The notes under the pieces: model-generated
Told to the model about the DNA's origin: nothing
The model's input: only the letters and a program-made list of their open reading frames with translations
The model's database searches: none
Shown here: one piece after another, positions 25,455 to 34,259 of the stretch
Position numbering within the stretch: the first letter of the stretch is position 1
Layout: each line of letters opens with the position of its first letter
Made by a program: the position numbers and the translations under genes
DNA from: JAAFIP01 sp031367325
Lineage (GTDB): Bacteria; Pseudomonadota; Gammaproteobacteria; Burkholderiales; Burkholderiaceae_C
Direction of reading: 5' to 3'
DNA: 64,000 bases
NCBI GenBank assembly: GCA_031367325.1
Contig: JANLPQ010000084.1
Location: forward strand, 62,001-126,000

Positions 25455-26360
25455 TCATGCCGACCAGTACGCAGCCTGACCATAGCTGTGCTTCAAAAAA
25501 TCTACCCACAACCGCACCCGCAACGGCATATGTTTGCGCTGCGGAAACACAGCGTAGATACCGTTCGGTGGCGCGGCAAATTCGTCCAGCACGGTGACTA
25601 AGCGGCCTGCGGCAATGTCACCATCTACCTCCCACGTGCTGCGCCACGCAATGCCGTAGCCTGCTAAGCACCACTCGTGCAGCACCTGGCCGTCGCTGCA
25701 GTCTAGCGGGCCGCCGGGGCGCAGGTGCTGCAATTCGCCGTCGATGCTAAAAGCCCAGCCCCGTGTTTGCGATGCATCGCTCGACAAAGTGAGGCAGTCC
25801 AGTTTGTGTAAATCGCCTGGGTGCGCGGGCTTGCCGCGCTGCTGCAAATATTTAGGTGTGGCCACACACAGGCGGCGGTTGTCGGCCAGTCGCACGCTAA
25901 CCAGCGATGAGTCGGGCAAATCACCTACGCGCACAGCGCAGTCAAAACCCTCACCTGCCAGATCAACCACGCGATCAGACAAGTTAAGCGTAATCGACAC
26001 ATCCGCATGCAGCTCGCGAAAGTGTGGCACCAGCGGCGCCACGTGCCTGCGGCCAAAGCCTGCAGGCGCGGTGATGCGCAGGTGGCCGCTGGCTTTGACA
26101 CCGCCCGCACTCACACTGGCCTCGGCATTGGTCAGGTCGGCCAGCACGCGCTGGCAGTCTTCTAAAAACGCGCTGCCTTCGTGCGTCAGGCTAATGCGCC
26201 GCGTAGTGCGCACCATCAGCTTGACGCCTAGGCGCTCTTCTAGCGCGTCGATGCGCCGGCCAATGATGGCAGCGGCCACGCCCTCGGCCTGCGCTGCTGC
26301 GGTAAGGCTACCCTTAGCAGCTACCGAGGTGAAGGTTTCGATTTGTTTAAATTTATCCAC
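25455..26360 (-). CDS. LysR-family transcriptional regulator
   Basis: 301 residues starting at GTG. DNA-binding helices in FTSVAAKGSLTAAAQAEGV and IIGRRIDALEERLGVKLM; the effector domain starts GHLRITAPAGFGRRHVAP, typical of the large CrgA/PecT-like LysR subgroup. It lies eight bases downstream of the CoA-transferase gene on the same strand, so the two are probably cotranscribed and the regulator may respond to the same pathway. Confidence 0.87.
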   Translation of the reverse strand: MDKFKQIETFTSVAAKGSLTAAAQAEGVAAAIIGRRIDALEERLGVKLMVRTTRRISLTHEGSAFLEDCQRVLADLTNAEASVSAGGVKASGHLRITAPAGFGRRHVAPLVPHFRELHADVSITLNLSDRVVDLAGEGFDCAVRVGDLPDSSLVSVRLADNRRLCVATPKYLQQRGKPAHPGDLHKLDCLTLSSDASQTRGWAFSIDGELQHLRPGGPLDCSDGQVLHEWCLAGYGIAWRSTWEVDGDIAAGRLVTVLDEFAAPPNGIYAVFPQRKHMPLRVRLWVDFLKHSYGQAAYWSA

Positions 26361-26368
26361 TGTGCTGA

Positions 26369-27565
26369 TTATGACTGCGTAGCACTTAGCTGCGCCGCTT
26401 CTTGCGCGCTGTAGCCTAGCGACTGCAGTATTGCGGCGCTGTGTTCGCCCAGCTTGGGCGGGTTGTGGCGCACACCCAAGCGCTGGCCGTCCATGGTGAA
26501 GGGGAACAGCACCGTGCGGGTGACTTTGCCATCAGGCAGTGTCATAGGCGCCAAGCCTCCGGTGGCCAGCAAATGCGGGTCGTCCACCAGCTCATGCGGT
26601 TTTTTGATGGGGGCGTAGGGCAAGCCATTATCTTCAAACAGCGTGCTAAGTTCTTGCGCGCTGTAGGTGGCAAACCGTTCGCGCAGTTGCGCCAGCAGGC
26701 GGGGGCGCTCGCGTACGCGATCATTGTTGCTGTTGTACACAGGGTTAGTTTTTAAGTCGTCCCATCCGAAGGCATCGCACATCACCAGCCACTGCTTGTC
26801 GGTCACAGCGCTTAAGAAAATTTGCTCACCGTCTTTCACCGTAAACACGTCGTACACGCCCCAGGCTGATATGCGGTTGGGCATGGGGTCGGCAGGCTCA
26901 CCTGTGACAGCGTATTGCAACATGTGCTGGGCTACTAAGAAAATATTGTTCTCGTAAAGCGCAGATTGCACCTCTTGACCCAGGCCCGTTTTGTCTCTTT
27001 GCGCTAGCGCCGCCATTGCCGCTATGGCACCAAACATGCCGCCCATAATGTCGTTCACGCTGCTGCCTGCGCGCAGGGGCTGGCCCACCGGGCCAGTCAT
27101 GTAGGCTAGGCCGCCCATCATTTGCACTACCTCATCTAGCGCGGTGCGGTGCTCGTACGGCCCGGGTAAAAATCCTTTGAGTGCAATGTAGATCAAGCGT
27201 GGGTTGAGCTTTTTTAAGCTGCCGTAGTCCAGCCCTTGCGCGGCCATGGTCTCGGGTCTAAAGTTGTGGCTCACGATGTCGGCGGTGGCAATCAGCTTCA
27301 TCGCGGCTTCGCGCCCCTCTGGAGTTGTCAGGTCAAGTACGAGCGATTTTTTGTTGCGGTTAAACAGCGGGTAAAAACCGGCGCCTGAGCCTAGCAAGTG
27401 GCGGGTGTTGTCGCCCTTGGGCGGCTCTACCTTAATCACCTCAGCCCCCAGATCAGCAAACAGCATGCCGCAGGTGGGGCCCATCACCATGTGGGTGAAT
27501 TCGACCATTCTCAGCCCAGCATAAGGCAAGCTGGAAGGCTCTTGGATGGGTGCGGTGGTGGTCAT
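26369..27565 (-). CDS. CaiB/BaiF-type (family III) CoA transferase
   Basis: 398 residues from the ATG at 27563-27565 (MTTTAPIQEPSSLPYAGLR); a longer frame from 27637 is less likely. Conserved features: LRMVEFTHMVMGPTCGMLFADLGAEVIKVE at the N terminus, the NRNKKSLVLDL block, VSHNFRPETMA, and the GLPYAPIKKPHELVDDPHL block. These enzymes move CoA between a dicarboxylic or aromatic acid and a donor thioester via an aspartyl-CoA intermediate. No partner dehydrogenase or hydratase is adjacent; the substrate is open. Confidence 0.87.
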   Translation of the reverse strand: MTTTAPIQEPSSLPYAGLRMVEFTHMVMGPTCGMLFADLGAEVIKVEPPKGDNTRHLLGSGAGFYPLFNRNKKSLVLDLTTPEGREAAMKLIATADIVSHNFRPETMAAQGLDYGSLKKLNPRLIYIALKGFLPGPYEHRTALDEVVQMMGGLAYMTGPVGQPLRAGSSVNDIMGGMFGAIAAMAALAQRDKTGLGQEVQSALYENNIFLVAQHMLQYAVTGEPADPMPNRISAWGVYDVFTVKDGEQIFLSAVTDKQWLVMCDAFGWDDLKTNPVYNSNNDRVRERPRLLAQLRERFATYSAQELSTLFEDNGLPYAPIKKPHELVDDPHLLATGGLAPMTLPDGKVTRTVLFPFTMDGQRLGVRHNPPKLGEHSAAILQSLGYSAQEAAQLSATQS

Positions 27566-27718
27566 AACGGCGTGCTTTTTAAAGGCTGTTTTATTTTCCT
27601 TTCGCCAGCATACACACAAACCGCAATTTGTAAGCATGGCAATTACCTACAAATTAGTGACGGATTAATAAACTAATCTTAAATTAATCAGCATTGCAGT
27701 ATCGAATACAGTGTGGTG

Positions 27719-28462
27719 ATGGATAAATCAGTCACCGCACACGCTATAAAACCCAAAGCCGTCTTGTTTGACGCCTACGGCACGCTGTTTGACGTGTACA
27801 GCGTGGGCTTGCTGGCCGAGCAACTGTTCCCTGGCCATGGCGCCGTCATCAGCGTGCTGTGGCGCGACAAACAGATCGAATACACCCGCCTGCTTACCAC
27901 CAGCAACCACGGCGCGCACTACCAGCCGTTTTGGCAGGTAACGCAAGCTGCACTGACCTACACTATAAAAATAATAGCTGTTCGAGCAGGTATTACGGAC
28001 TCTACTGGCCTTTTCAGTATTGAAAATAGTGCCCAAGCGATTGCACAATTGATGAACCAGTACCGCCACCTGAGCGCTTTTCCTGAAAACAAAGCTATTT
28101 TGCAAGCCCTGAAAGACAAAGGCATTCCCACCGGTATTTTGAGCAACGGCGACCCCGCCATGCTGGACGTTGCCGTCAAGTCGGCAGGCCTAGCCGACCT
28201 GCTAGACCACGTCATCAGCGTCGACGGCATTCGCAAATATAAAACCCACCCCGACGCGTACGCACTAGGCACACAAGCCACGGGCTTGCAGGCCAAACAA
28301 ATTCTTTTTGTCTCAAGCAACGGCTGGGACGCGCTGGGCGCAACCTGGTTTGGCTACCAAACACTGTGGGTTAACCGCGCGGGCCTGCCGTTTGAAGAGC
28401 TGGGCACGCAACCTACGCGCACGGGCAGCAGCCTGCGCGATGTACTTGAGTTTTTTGATTAA
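27719..28462 (+). CDS. Haloacid dehalogenase, type II, with CR1-encoded insertion
   Basis: 247 residues from ATG 27719; two in-frame GTG codons precede it. HAD motif I is LFDAYGTLFDV with the nucleophilic Asp; ILSNGDPAML is motif II; the lysine lies in IRKYKTHPDAYAL; SSNGWDALGATWFGY is the type II dehalogenase motif IV. The family hydrolyses 2-haloacids to 2-hydroxyacids. Residues about 81-104 (start TIKIIAVRAGITDST) are encoded by a CR1 repeat in the helical cap domain, between YT and the usual QAYRHLSAF-like helix. Whether the enzyme tolerates this is unknown. It precedes malate synthase by 63 bases; glycolate from haloacetate would feed that enzyme via glyoxylate. Confidence 0.85.
   Translation: MDKSVTAHAIKPKAVLFDAYGTLFDVYSVGLLAEQLFPGHGAVISVLWRDKQIEYTRLLTTSNHGAHYQPFWQVTQAALTYTIKIIAVRAGITDSTGLFSIENSAQAIAQLMNQYRHLSAFPENKAILQALKDKGIPTGILSNGDPAMLDVAVKSAGLADLLDHVISVDGIRKYKTHPDAYALGTQATGLQAKQILFVSSNGWDALGATWFGYQTLWVNRAGLPFEELGTQPTRTGSSLRDVLEFFD
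27961..28030 (+). repeat. CR1 repeat inside the haloacid dehalogenase gene
   Basis: CACTATAAAAATAATAGCTG, TTCGAGCAGG and CTACTGGCC in CR1 order; it stays in frame with the gene. Confidence 0.8.
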
Positions 28463-28525
28463 CTAGCGACTATGAATACCTTTTTTAGCTCTTCAAAATA
28501 CACCATCTCACCAAGGAACCAACCC

Positions 28526-30754
28526 ATGACCGCCCAACGCACTAAAGCCCACAGCCTGCAAGTAGCCACCAATCTCTACGATTTCGTTAACGACAAAGTG
28601 CTGCCCGGTACCGGCGTGAAAGCCGACAAATTTTGGAAAGGCTTTGATGCCATCGTACAAAACCTGGCACCCAAAAACATCAAACTATTGACAGAGCGTG
28701 ACCGTTTGCAAACAGAGCTGGACACTTGGCACAAAAGTAATCCAGGCCCTATCAGCAACATGCCCGCCTACCGCAAGTTTTTAGAAAAAATTGGCTACCT
28801 GGTGCCTGAGCCTAAAAGCGTTAAAGCCACTACCAGCAATGTAGACGCCGAGCTGGCCACCCAAGCAGGTCCGCAGCTGGTAGTGCCCATCTTGAACGCC
28901 CGCTACGCGCTAAACGCTGCCAACGCCCGCTGGGGTAGCCTGTACGACGCGCTGTACGGCACAGACGCCATTAGCGAAGACGGCGGTTGCGACAAACTAG
29001 GCGCAGGCGGCACCGCTTACAACCCCAAGCGCGGCGCTAAAGTGATTGAATACGCACGCTATGTGCTCGACCGCACGGCGCCACTTAAAAAAGGCTCGCA
29101 CATTGACAGCACGCACTACGGCATACAAGACGGCAAACTGGTTGTCACGCTCAAAGGCGGGTTGACTACTGCGTTGCAAGACACCCAGCAATTTATCGGC
29201 TATCAAGGCGACGCTAAATTCCCATCGTCGGTGCTACTGCAGCACAACGGCCTGCACCTGGACATTCAAATCAACCGCGCCACCACCATCGGCGCTAGCG
29301 ATGCCGCAGGCGTAAGCGATCTGGTGGTCGAGTCGGCGTTGTCTACTATTCTTGATTTAGAAGATTCGGTCGCCGTGGTAGACGCCGACGACAAAGTGGT
29401 GGCGTACAGCAACTGGCTAGGTATTCTCAAAGGCACCTTGACCGAGACCGTGACCAAAGGCGACAAAACCTTCACGCGCGGTTTAAATGCTGACCGTGTA
29501 TACACCGCTGCCGGCGCAGGTAATAAAAAAATCAAGTTACACGGCCGCTCGCTCATGTTCTTGCGCAATGTAGGCCACCTGATGACCAACCCGGCCATCA
29601 CCTACACCGCCAAAGACGGATCAACTAAAGAAATTCCCGAAGGTATTTTGGACGCGGTCATTACCACCACGATTGCCATCCACGACCTCAAAGGTAACGG
29701 CGCTAATGGCATTCGCAACTCGCGCAAAGGCAGCGTCTACATTGTTAAGCCCAAAATGCACGGCCCATTGGAAGTGGCTTTCGCGTCCGAGTTGTTTGGC
29801 CAAGTCGAAAAACTGCTGGGCCTGAAGGCCAACACCGTTAAGCTAGGCATCATGGACGAAGAGCGCCGCACCAGCGCCAACTTAAAAGCCTGCATTGCCG
29901 CCGCCAGCGCCCGTGTAGCCTTTATCAACACGGGCTTTTTAGATCGCACTGGTGACGAAATGCACACCGCCATGCAAGCCGGCCCGATGATTCGCAAGGG
30001 CGACATGAAAACCAGTGCCTGGATTGGCGCTTACGAAAAGAACAACGTCCTTGTAGGCTTGGCTTGCGGTCTGCGCGGCAAAGCCCAAATCGGCAAAGGC
30101 ATGTGGGCCATGCCCGACCTGATGGCCGACATGCTGAAACAAAAAATCGCCCACCCTCTGGCCGGTGCCAACACCGCTTGGGTGCCCAGCCCCACCGCCG
30201 CCACGTTGCACGCCATGCACTACCACCAAGTCAAAGTGAGCGATGTGCAAAAGCAGATTGAAAAAGCTGCGAGCAAAGTCAAAGGTCAACGCGACATCAC
30301 GCTCAACGCACTGCTGCAAATCCCCGTCACCAACACCCCCAACTGGAGTGCGGCAGAAAAGCAGCAAGAACTAGACAACAACGCCCAAGGCATCCTAGGC
30401 TACGTAGTCCGCTGGATCGATCAAGGCGTAGGCTGCAGCAAGGTGCCCGACATCCACAACGTAGCCCTCATGGAAGACCGCGCCACCCTGCGCATCAGCA
30501 GCCAACACATCGCCAACTGGCTACACCACGGCGTGGTCAGCCGCAAGCAAGTAGAAGAAACTTTCCAACGCATGGCCGGCGTGGTGGACCAGCAGAACGC
30601 GGGCGACAAGCTGTACAAAAACATGGCGGGTAACTTTGCTACTTCTTCTGCCTACAAAGCGGCTACTGATTTGGTGTTTAAAGGGCTGCAGCAGCCCAGT
30701 GGCTACACCGAGCCGTTGTTGCATGCTTGGCGCTTGAAGGTCAAAGCGGCTTAA
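28526..30754 (+). CDS. glcB: Malate synthase G
   Basis: 742 residues from the ATG at 28526, preceded by AAGGA; a frame start 54 bases earlier lacks a site. Condenses glyoxylate with acetyl-CoA to malate in the cytoplasm. Recognised by VDLVVESALSTILDLEDSVA, the GRSLMFLRNVGHLMTNPA block, the MDEERRTSANLKACI motif with the catalytic acidic residues, TGDEMHTAMQAGPM, and C-terminal WLHHGVVSRKQVEETFQRMA. Length equals the G-type enzyme. Its neighbour is a haloacid dehalogenase; the pair could feed glycolate-type carbon through glyoxylate. Confidence 0.95.
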   Translation: MTAQRTKAHSLQVATNLYDFVNDKVLPGTGVKADKFWKGFDAIVQNLAPKNIKLLTERDRLQTELDTWHKSNPGPISNMPAYRKFLEKIGYLVPEPKSVKATTSNVDAELATQAGPQLVVPILNARYALNAANARWGSLYDALYGTDAISEDGGCDKLGAGGTAYNPKRGAKVIEYARYVLDRTAPLKKGSHIDSTHYGIQDGKLVVTLKGGLTTALQDTQQFIGYQGDAKFPSSVLLQHNGLHLDIQINRATTIGASDAAGVSDLVVESALSTILDLEDSVAVVDADDKVVAYSNWLGILKGTLTETVTKGDKTFTRGLNADRVYTAAGAGNKKIKLHGRSLMFLRNVGHLMTNPAITYTAKDGSTKEIPEGILDAVITTTIAIHDLKGNGANGIRNSRKGSVYIVKPKMHGPLEVAFASELFGQVEKLLGLKANTVKLGIMDEERRTSANLKACIAAASARVAFINTGFLDRTGDEMHTAMQAGPMIRKGDMKTSAWIGAYEKNNVLVGLACGLRGKAQIGKGMWAMPDLMADMLKQKIAHPLAGANTAWVPSPTAATLHAMHYHQVKVSDVQKQIEKAASKVKGQRDITLNALLQIPVTNTPNWSAAEKQQELDNNAQGILGYVVRWIDQGVGCSKVPDIHNVALMEDRATLRISSQHIANWLHHGVVSRKQVEETFQRMAGVVDQQNAGDKLYKNMAGNFATSSAYKAATDLVFKGLQQPSGYTEPLLHAWRLKVKAA

Positions 30755-30771
30755 TGCAAACTACGTAAGTT

Positions 30772-30800
30772 AAAACGCCTTGATTTTCAAGGCGTTTTTA
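30772..30800. terminator. Rho-independent terminator after glcB (bidirectional)
   Basis: AAAACGCCTTGA-TTT-TCAAGGCGTTTT: a perfect 12-base stem with a 3-base loop and runs of T on both strands. It serves glcB and overlaps the stop codon of the convergent phosphatase gene. Confidence 0.85.
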
Positions 30801-31142
30801 TGGTTGATAGTTTTCGATGATTGACACCACTGCAATCTCTAATATCTCTACCAACTCCGCATCCATAAACTTGTACTCATCGGGGATATCTAGTACATGA
30901 ACAAGTTTGTGCTTTAGCAAACCGGTGAATTCGGTTTTGATGCGTGATTTATGTTTTTCTTCCATTACCAAAATCACATCAGCCCATTGGACATCGGATA
31001 CCGAAATAGTATGTCTGGCATGAGGGCTTGTGCCAGCCGATCGTGCCAACACACGCGAGTCTTTGCGCCATACCTGCTCCGCCGTAGGGCTGCGCCATTG
31101 GTTGCGACTACAGACAAACAGTAGTTTGATTTTTTCTTTCAT
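30798..31142 (-). CDS. Low-molecular-weight protein tyrosine phosphatase-like protein
   Basis: 114 residues, shorter than classical LMW-PTPs (~150). The phosphate loop is C-x5-R-S in LLFVCSRNQWRSPTAEQ, and the expected general acid appears as the Asp of VLDIPDEYKFMD near the C terminus. This compact subgroup occurs scattered in proteobacteria, often near mobile genes. The target is unknown; a phosphotyrosine phosphatase or arsenate-reductase-like role is possible. It lies beside a toxin-antitoxin remnant. Confidence 0.8.
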   Translation of the reverse strand: MKEKIKLLFVCSRNQWRSPTAEQVWRKDSRVLARSAGTSPHARHTISVSDVQWADVILVMEEKHKSRIKTEFTGLLKHKLVHVLDIPDEYKFMDAELVEILEIAVVSIIENYQP

Positions 31143-31186
31143 ATTAATTGCAATGTGTATGGAGATACTCTGTCTGACGGTCGCGT

Positions 31187-31590
31187 TTAAAGAAACGGAT
31201 TGACAAGCACAACTTTAGTTTTTTCAAAATGACGCACATTGCGTGTAGCAACGGTGAGGCCATGCACTAACGCTGTTGCCGCAATCAATAAGTCTGCGCC
31301 GTCGTGACCCAACTGGGCGGACAGCTGGCCCCACTTGCGTGCGATGTGGGGGTGATGGGCAGTATGCGGTCGGCATACAAACGCTGCAAGTTTTCAAGCC
31401 ATTGGGTCAACTCTTGTGCAAACTCGGGTTCTGATTTACGCTTTTTTTCAATGCCGCGCTCTACTTCACCTAAGCTTACGACGCTGATAAAAAAGTCGTT
31501 ATCTTGGTGCCGCTGTACCCACTGGATGACTCTAGATGAGGGGCGGCTTTTGCGTAGCTCAGATAAGACAACGGTGTCCAGCAAAATCAT
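31187..31590 (-). pseudogene. Frameshifted PIN-domain toxin (VapC family)
   Basis: The frame starts MILLDTVVLSELRKSRPSS, a PIN toxin with its first Asp at residue 5, and reads well to ADRILPITP. It then diverges and stops at 31285. The +1-shifted frame continues the family: HIARKWGQLSAQLGHDGADL then LIAATALVHGLTVATRNVRH, ending VNPFL at 31187. The shift falls at a run of five G on the plus strand (31348-31352, five C in the gene); six would restore one frame. It is thus a pseudogene, a phase-variable toxin or a sequencing error. Confidence 0.8.
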
Positions 31591-31904
31591 GAAAAATCAA
31601 CTTCGCGTAATGCCAATTTAGTGCGTTGGTGCGTTAGCTCTTTGGTATTGACTGACGCGGTTGTCTTTTTAGTCGCGCTGGGTGATCTGGGCATGGCGAG
31701 CAGATGCGCGATAAAGCCTGGCGCGGCTGCTTGGGCGCTGCGTTGCAAAGCAGTGTAGTCTTGCTCGGACACGATCACTACAGCTTGTTTGCCCCGGCGT
31801 GTTACATGCTGGGGCACGCCGCGCAGGGCAAATTCGACGACAGAGCTAAATTGCGCTTTAGCGTCTTGAAGCCGCCAAGCAGGAGGGCTAGAATGTGTTT
31901 GCAT
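31587..31904 (-). CDS. Phd/YefM-type antitoxin
   Basis: 105 residues. WRLQDAKAQFSSVVEFALRG then PQHVTRRGKQAVVIVSEQDY is the Phd/YefM DNA-binding fold; the rest is a basic tail. Its end overlaps the start of the frameshifted PIN toxin by four bases (ATGA), so antitoxin and toxin are translationally coupled. The antitoxin is intact while the toxin frame is broken, a common way for such loci to decay. Confidence 0.82.
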   Translation of the reverse strand: MQTHSSPPAWRLQDAKAQFSSVVEFALRGVPQHVTRRGKQAVVIVSEQDYTALQRSAQAAAPGFIAHLLAMPRSPSATKKTTASVNTKELTHQRTKLALREVDFS

Positions 31905-32032
31905 GGTTTTAACTAGTCAGTTAATCTAGTCAGTATTTTAAACGAATCGCCGATTTCACGCAATTGTTGTATCTACTGCGCGAGCCGCATAAGCTCTAAA
32001 ATTGTGCAATACAACTTATTTCAATTGACACC

Positions 32033-33526
32033 ATGCGCCATACCCTCACTACCCTAGCCCTAGCCGCCACATTGCTCACAGCCTGCGGCAGCCAAGTCAT
32101 TAACCCTGTCACCGGCCAAGCCGAGCGGTCGGTGATGAGTGAGGCGCAGGAGATTGAGGAGGGTAAGAAGGCGCATGAGGAGGTGTTGAAGGAGTACTCG
32201 GCGCTCAAGAACCCTAAGCTTCAGGCGTATGTCAATGGCATTGGGCAGGGTCTGGCCAAGCAGTCGCAGCGGGCGAATTTGCAGTGGACGTTTACCGTGC
32301 TAGACAGCCCAGAGATCAACGCGTTTGCGCTGCCGGGCGGCTATGTGTATGTGACGCGCGGCATCATGGCGTATATGGAAAGCGAGGCTGATTTGGCCGG
32401 CGTGATAGGCCATGAGATAGGCCACGTAACAGCGCGCCACGGTGCGCAGCGCGCTACGCGCCAGCAGACGGCGGGGCTAGGCGTGCTGGCAGCCAGTATT
32501 TTCGGCCTGGTGCTGGAATCGCAGGGCGTGGGTGGTGCAGGCGATTTGATTGGCGGCGTAGCGCAAAACGCAGCGCAAGGCTATGTGGCCAAGTATGGGC
32601 GCGAGCAAGAGCTGCAGGCTGACGGGCTGGGCGCTGAATATTTGTCGCGCGTGCAGTTTGACCCGCGCAACATGGTGGACGTGATCAACGTGCTGAAAAA
32701 CCAAGAACGTTTTGCCGCAGACTTAGCTAAAAGCGAGGGGCGCGCAGCGCCTGCACAAAACAGTTGGCTGGCATCGCACCCCAGCAACGACCAGCGGCTT
32801 GAACGCATTACCCAGCTGTCGGCACAGTACAAAAGCACCACGCCGTACATAGACGAGGGCCGCACACGCTACCTGCAAATGATGGAGGGCGTAGCCTTTG
32901 GCGAGAGCGCAGAGCAGGGCCTGACACGCGGGCGCAATTTCTACCACAGCGATTTAAACTTTGCCATGACCGCCGCGCAGGGCTGGAAGGTGCAAAACGA
33001 CGCTGAGCAATTGACCATCATAAACCCCGCGCGCGATGCAGGCTTGATCGTACAGCTGGTGCCACCGAAAGCTGGCAATTCGCACGAAGAGATTATTCGC
33101 AATGTGCTGAAACCTGACTCGGGCCGTGCAGAGCCGCTCAAGTTCAACGGCCTGTCGGCCACGCATTTTGTAGGCAAACGTGCGGCGCAAAATGGTGAGA
33201 GCCGCAATACCGAAGCCACCGTGGTAACCGGTGCTAATGGTAATAATTTCATCATGGTCTACGCCGCCAAAGACCCTGCTACGCTGCAAAATAACCGTGC
33301 CGGGTTGCAAGAGGCCGAGCGGTCTTTTCGCGCTATGTCAGCAGCCGACAAAGCCGCTGCAAAGCCCTGGACGCTGCGCACCACCAGCCTGCCACGCGGC
33401 GGCTTTGCCGAGCTGGCCCGCAGCTCACCACTGGCTAACCCAGAGCAGCAATTGAAATTAATCAACGGCGTGTATGCGGGGGGTGACATCAAGGCTGGTA
33501 CACCCGTGAAGATCGTTGCGCAGTAA
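32033..33526 (+). CDS. M48-family zinc metalloprotease lipoprotein
   Basis: 497 residues. The signal MRHTLTTLALAATLLTAC ends in lipobox LTAC. The protease domain carries GHEIGHVTARHGA with H127-E128 and H131, and the third zinc ligand in EQELQADGLGAEYL. The second half (about 270-495) is a separate domain that includes LNFAMTAAQGWKVQNDAEQL, LKFNGLSATHFVG and a C-terminal W..RTTSLP region, and ends in a LysM-like or PDZ-like IVAQ. Proteins of the BepA/LoiP group act in outer-membrane protein quality control from the periplasmic side. The gene stands alone. Confidence 0.85.
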   Translation: MRHTLTTLALAATLLTACGSQVINPVTGQAERSVMSEAQEIEEGKKAHEEVLKEYSALKNPKLQAYVNGIGQGLAKQSQRANLQWTFTVLDSPEINAFALPGGYVYVTRGIMAYMESEADLAGVIGHEIGHVTARHGAQRATRQQTAGLGVLAASIFGLVLESQGVGGAGDLIGGVAQNAAQGYVAKYGREQELQADGLGAEYLSRVQFDPRNMVDVINVLKNQERFAADLAKSEGRAAPAQNSWLASHPSNDQRLERITQLSAQYKSTTPYIDEGRTRYLQMMEGVAFGESAEQGLTRGRNFYHSDLNFAMTAAQGWKVQNDAEQLTIINPARDAGLIVQLVPPKAGNSHEEIIRNVLKPDSGRAEPLKFNGLSATHFVGKRAAQNGESRNTEATVVTGANGNNFIMVYAAKDPATLQNNRAGLQEAERSFRAMSAADKAAAKPWTLRTTSLPRGGFAELARSSPLANPEQQLKLINGVYAGGDIKAGTPVKIVAQ

Positions 33527-33540
33527 ATCCACACAACGCA

Positions 33541-33603
33541 GTACTATAAATTTAATAGCTGCTTGAGCATGATTTACTTGGGTTAGCGGCCTAAAAGGCA
33601 TGA
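33541..33603 (+). repeat. CR1 dispersed repeat, near-consensus copy
   Basis: ACTATAAATTTAATAGCTGC, TTGAGCATGATTTACTTGGG, TTAGCGGCCTAAAAGGCATG: the best copy from which to read the consensus. It lies between the convergent M48 and TPM genes. Confidence 0.9.
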
Positions 33604-33674
33604 AAAAAGCAGTGCAGAAGCGTCGTTTAACGCTTAGCAGCGCAGCCTAGCGCGTCACACTACCCGCTGTGGCA

Positions 33675-34244
33675 CTAGCGCACATCGGGCGCGTTGGGCA
33701 AGCTGTTGACTGAGGTTTCTCCGTCGCGCAACGCAAAGTGCTGCACCAGCAAGCCAGAGACTTCTTGCAGCGCCTGCGTCAAGCCCTCTTCAAATTGAGA
33801 CGCTTTGAAAGCGGCTGACATGCGCTGCGTGATGGCTTGCCATTGGGCGGTGCTGACCTTGCTGTTCAGGCCGCGGTCGGCCAAAATTTCAATCGCGTTT
33901 TCAGCCAGCAGCAGGTAAATCAGCACGCCGTTGTTGTGCTCAGTGTCCCACACGCGCAGCTTGCCAAACATGGCTACTGCACGCTCACGCGGCGAGGCAT
34001 CGCGCCACAGGTAGCTGTTGGGCAGGCCCGCTTCAACGCAAATACGCACTTCGCCGCTGTGGCGCGCCTCGCTGGCGGCCACGTGATTTTCTAGCCGCTT
34101 GAGCAAATCGGGAGGTACGGCGCGGCGCGTGTCGGCATCGTCCATCCAGCGGTGGCGCCACACGCGTTGCAGGCGGCCCCACAGCGTGTAGGTGCGTGCG
34201 GGCTGCGCTGGCGGGTGTGCGGCTTTGTGTGGGTTTGAGTTCAT
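33675..34244 (-). CDS. TPM-domain membrane-associated protein
   Basis: 189 residues. After a basic N terminus, residues about 50-170 form a TPM domain (LENHVAASEARHSGEVRICV, LRVWDTEHNNGVLIYLLLAE, IEILADRGLNSKV). No clear membrane segment is seen in it. It is the third gene of a LemA-YgcG-TPM operon, whose members sit in the periplasm or inner membrane and whose role is not settled; the TPM fold can be an acid phosphatase in plants. Confidence 0.82.
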   Translation of the reverse strand: MNSNPHKAAHPPAQPARTYTLWGRLQRVWRHRWMDDADTRRAVPPDLLKRLENHVAASEARHSGEVRICVEAGLPNSYLWRDASPRERAVAMFGKLRVWDTEHNNGVLIYLLLAENAIEILADRGLNSKVSTAQWQAITQRMSAAFKASQFEEGLTQALQEVSGLLVQHFALRDGETSVNSLPNAPDVR

Positions 34245-34259
34245 AAATCGATACTGCGT

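Noticed and set aside
25016..25597. Plus-strand open frame of 193 codons after the LysE gene
   Set aside because: It overlaps the lysE 3' end, two CR1 copies, an H2 hairpin and the antisense of a LysR gene, so it is a product of repeats.
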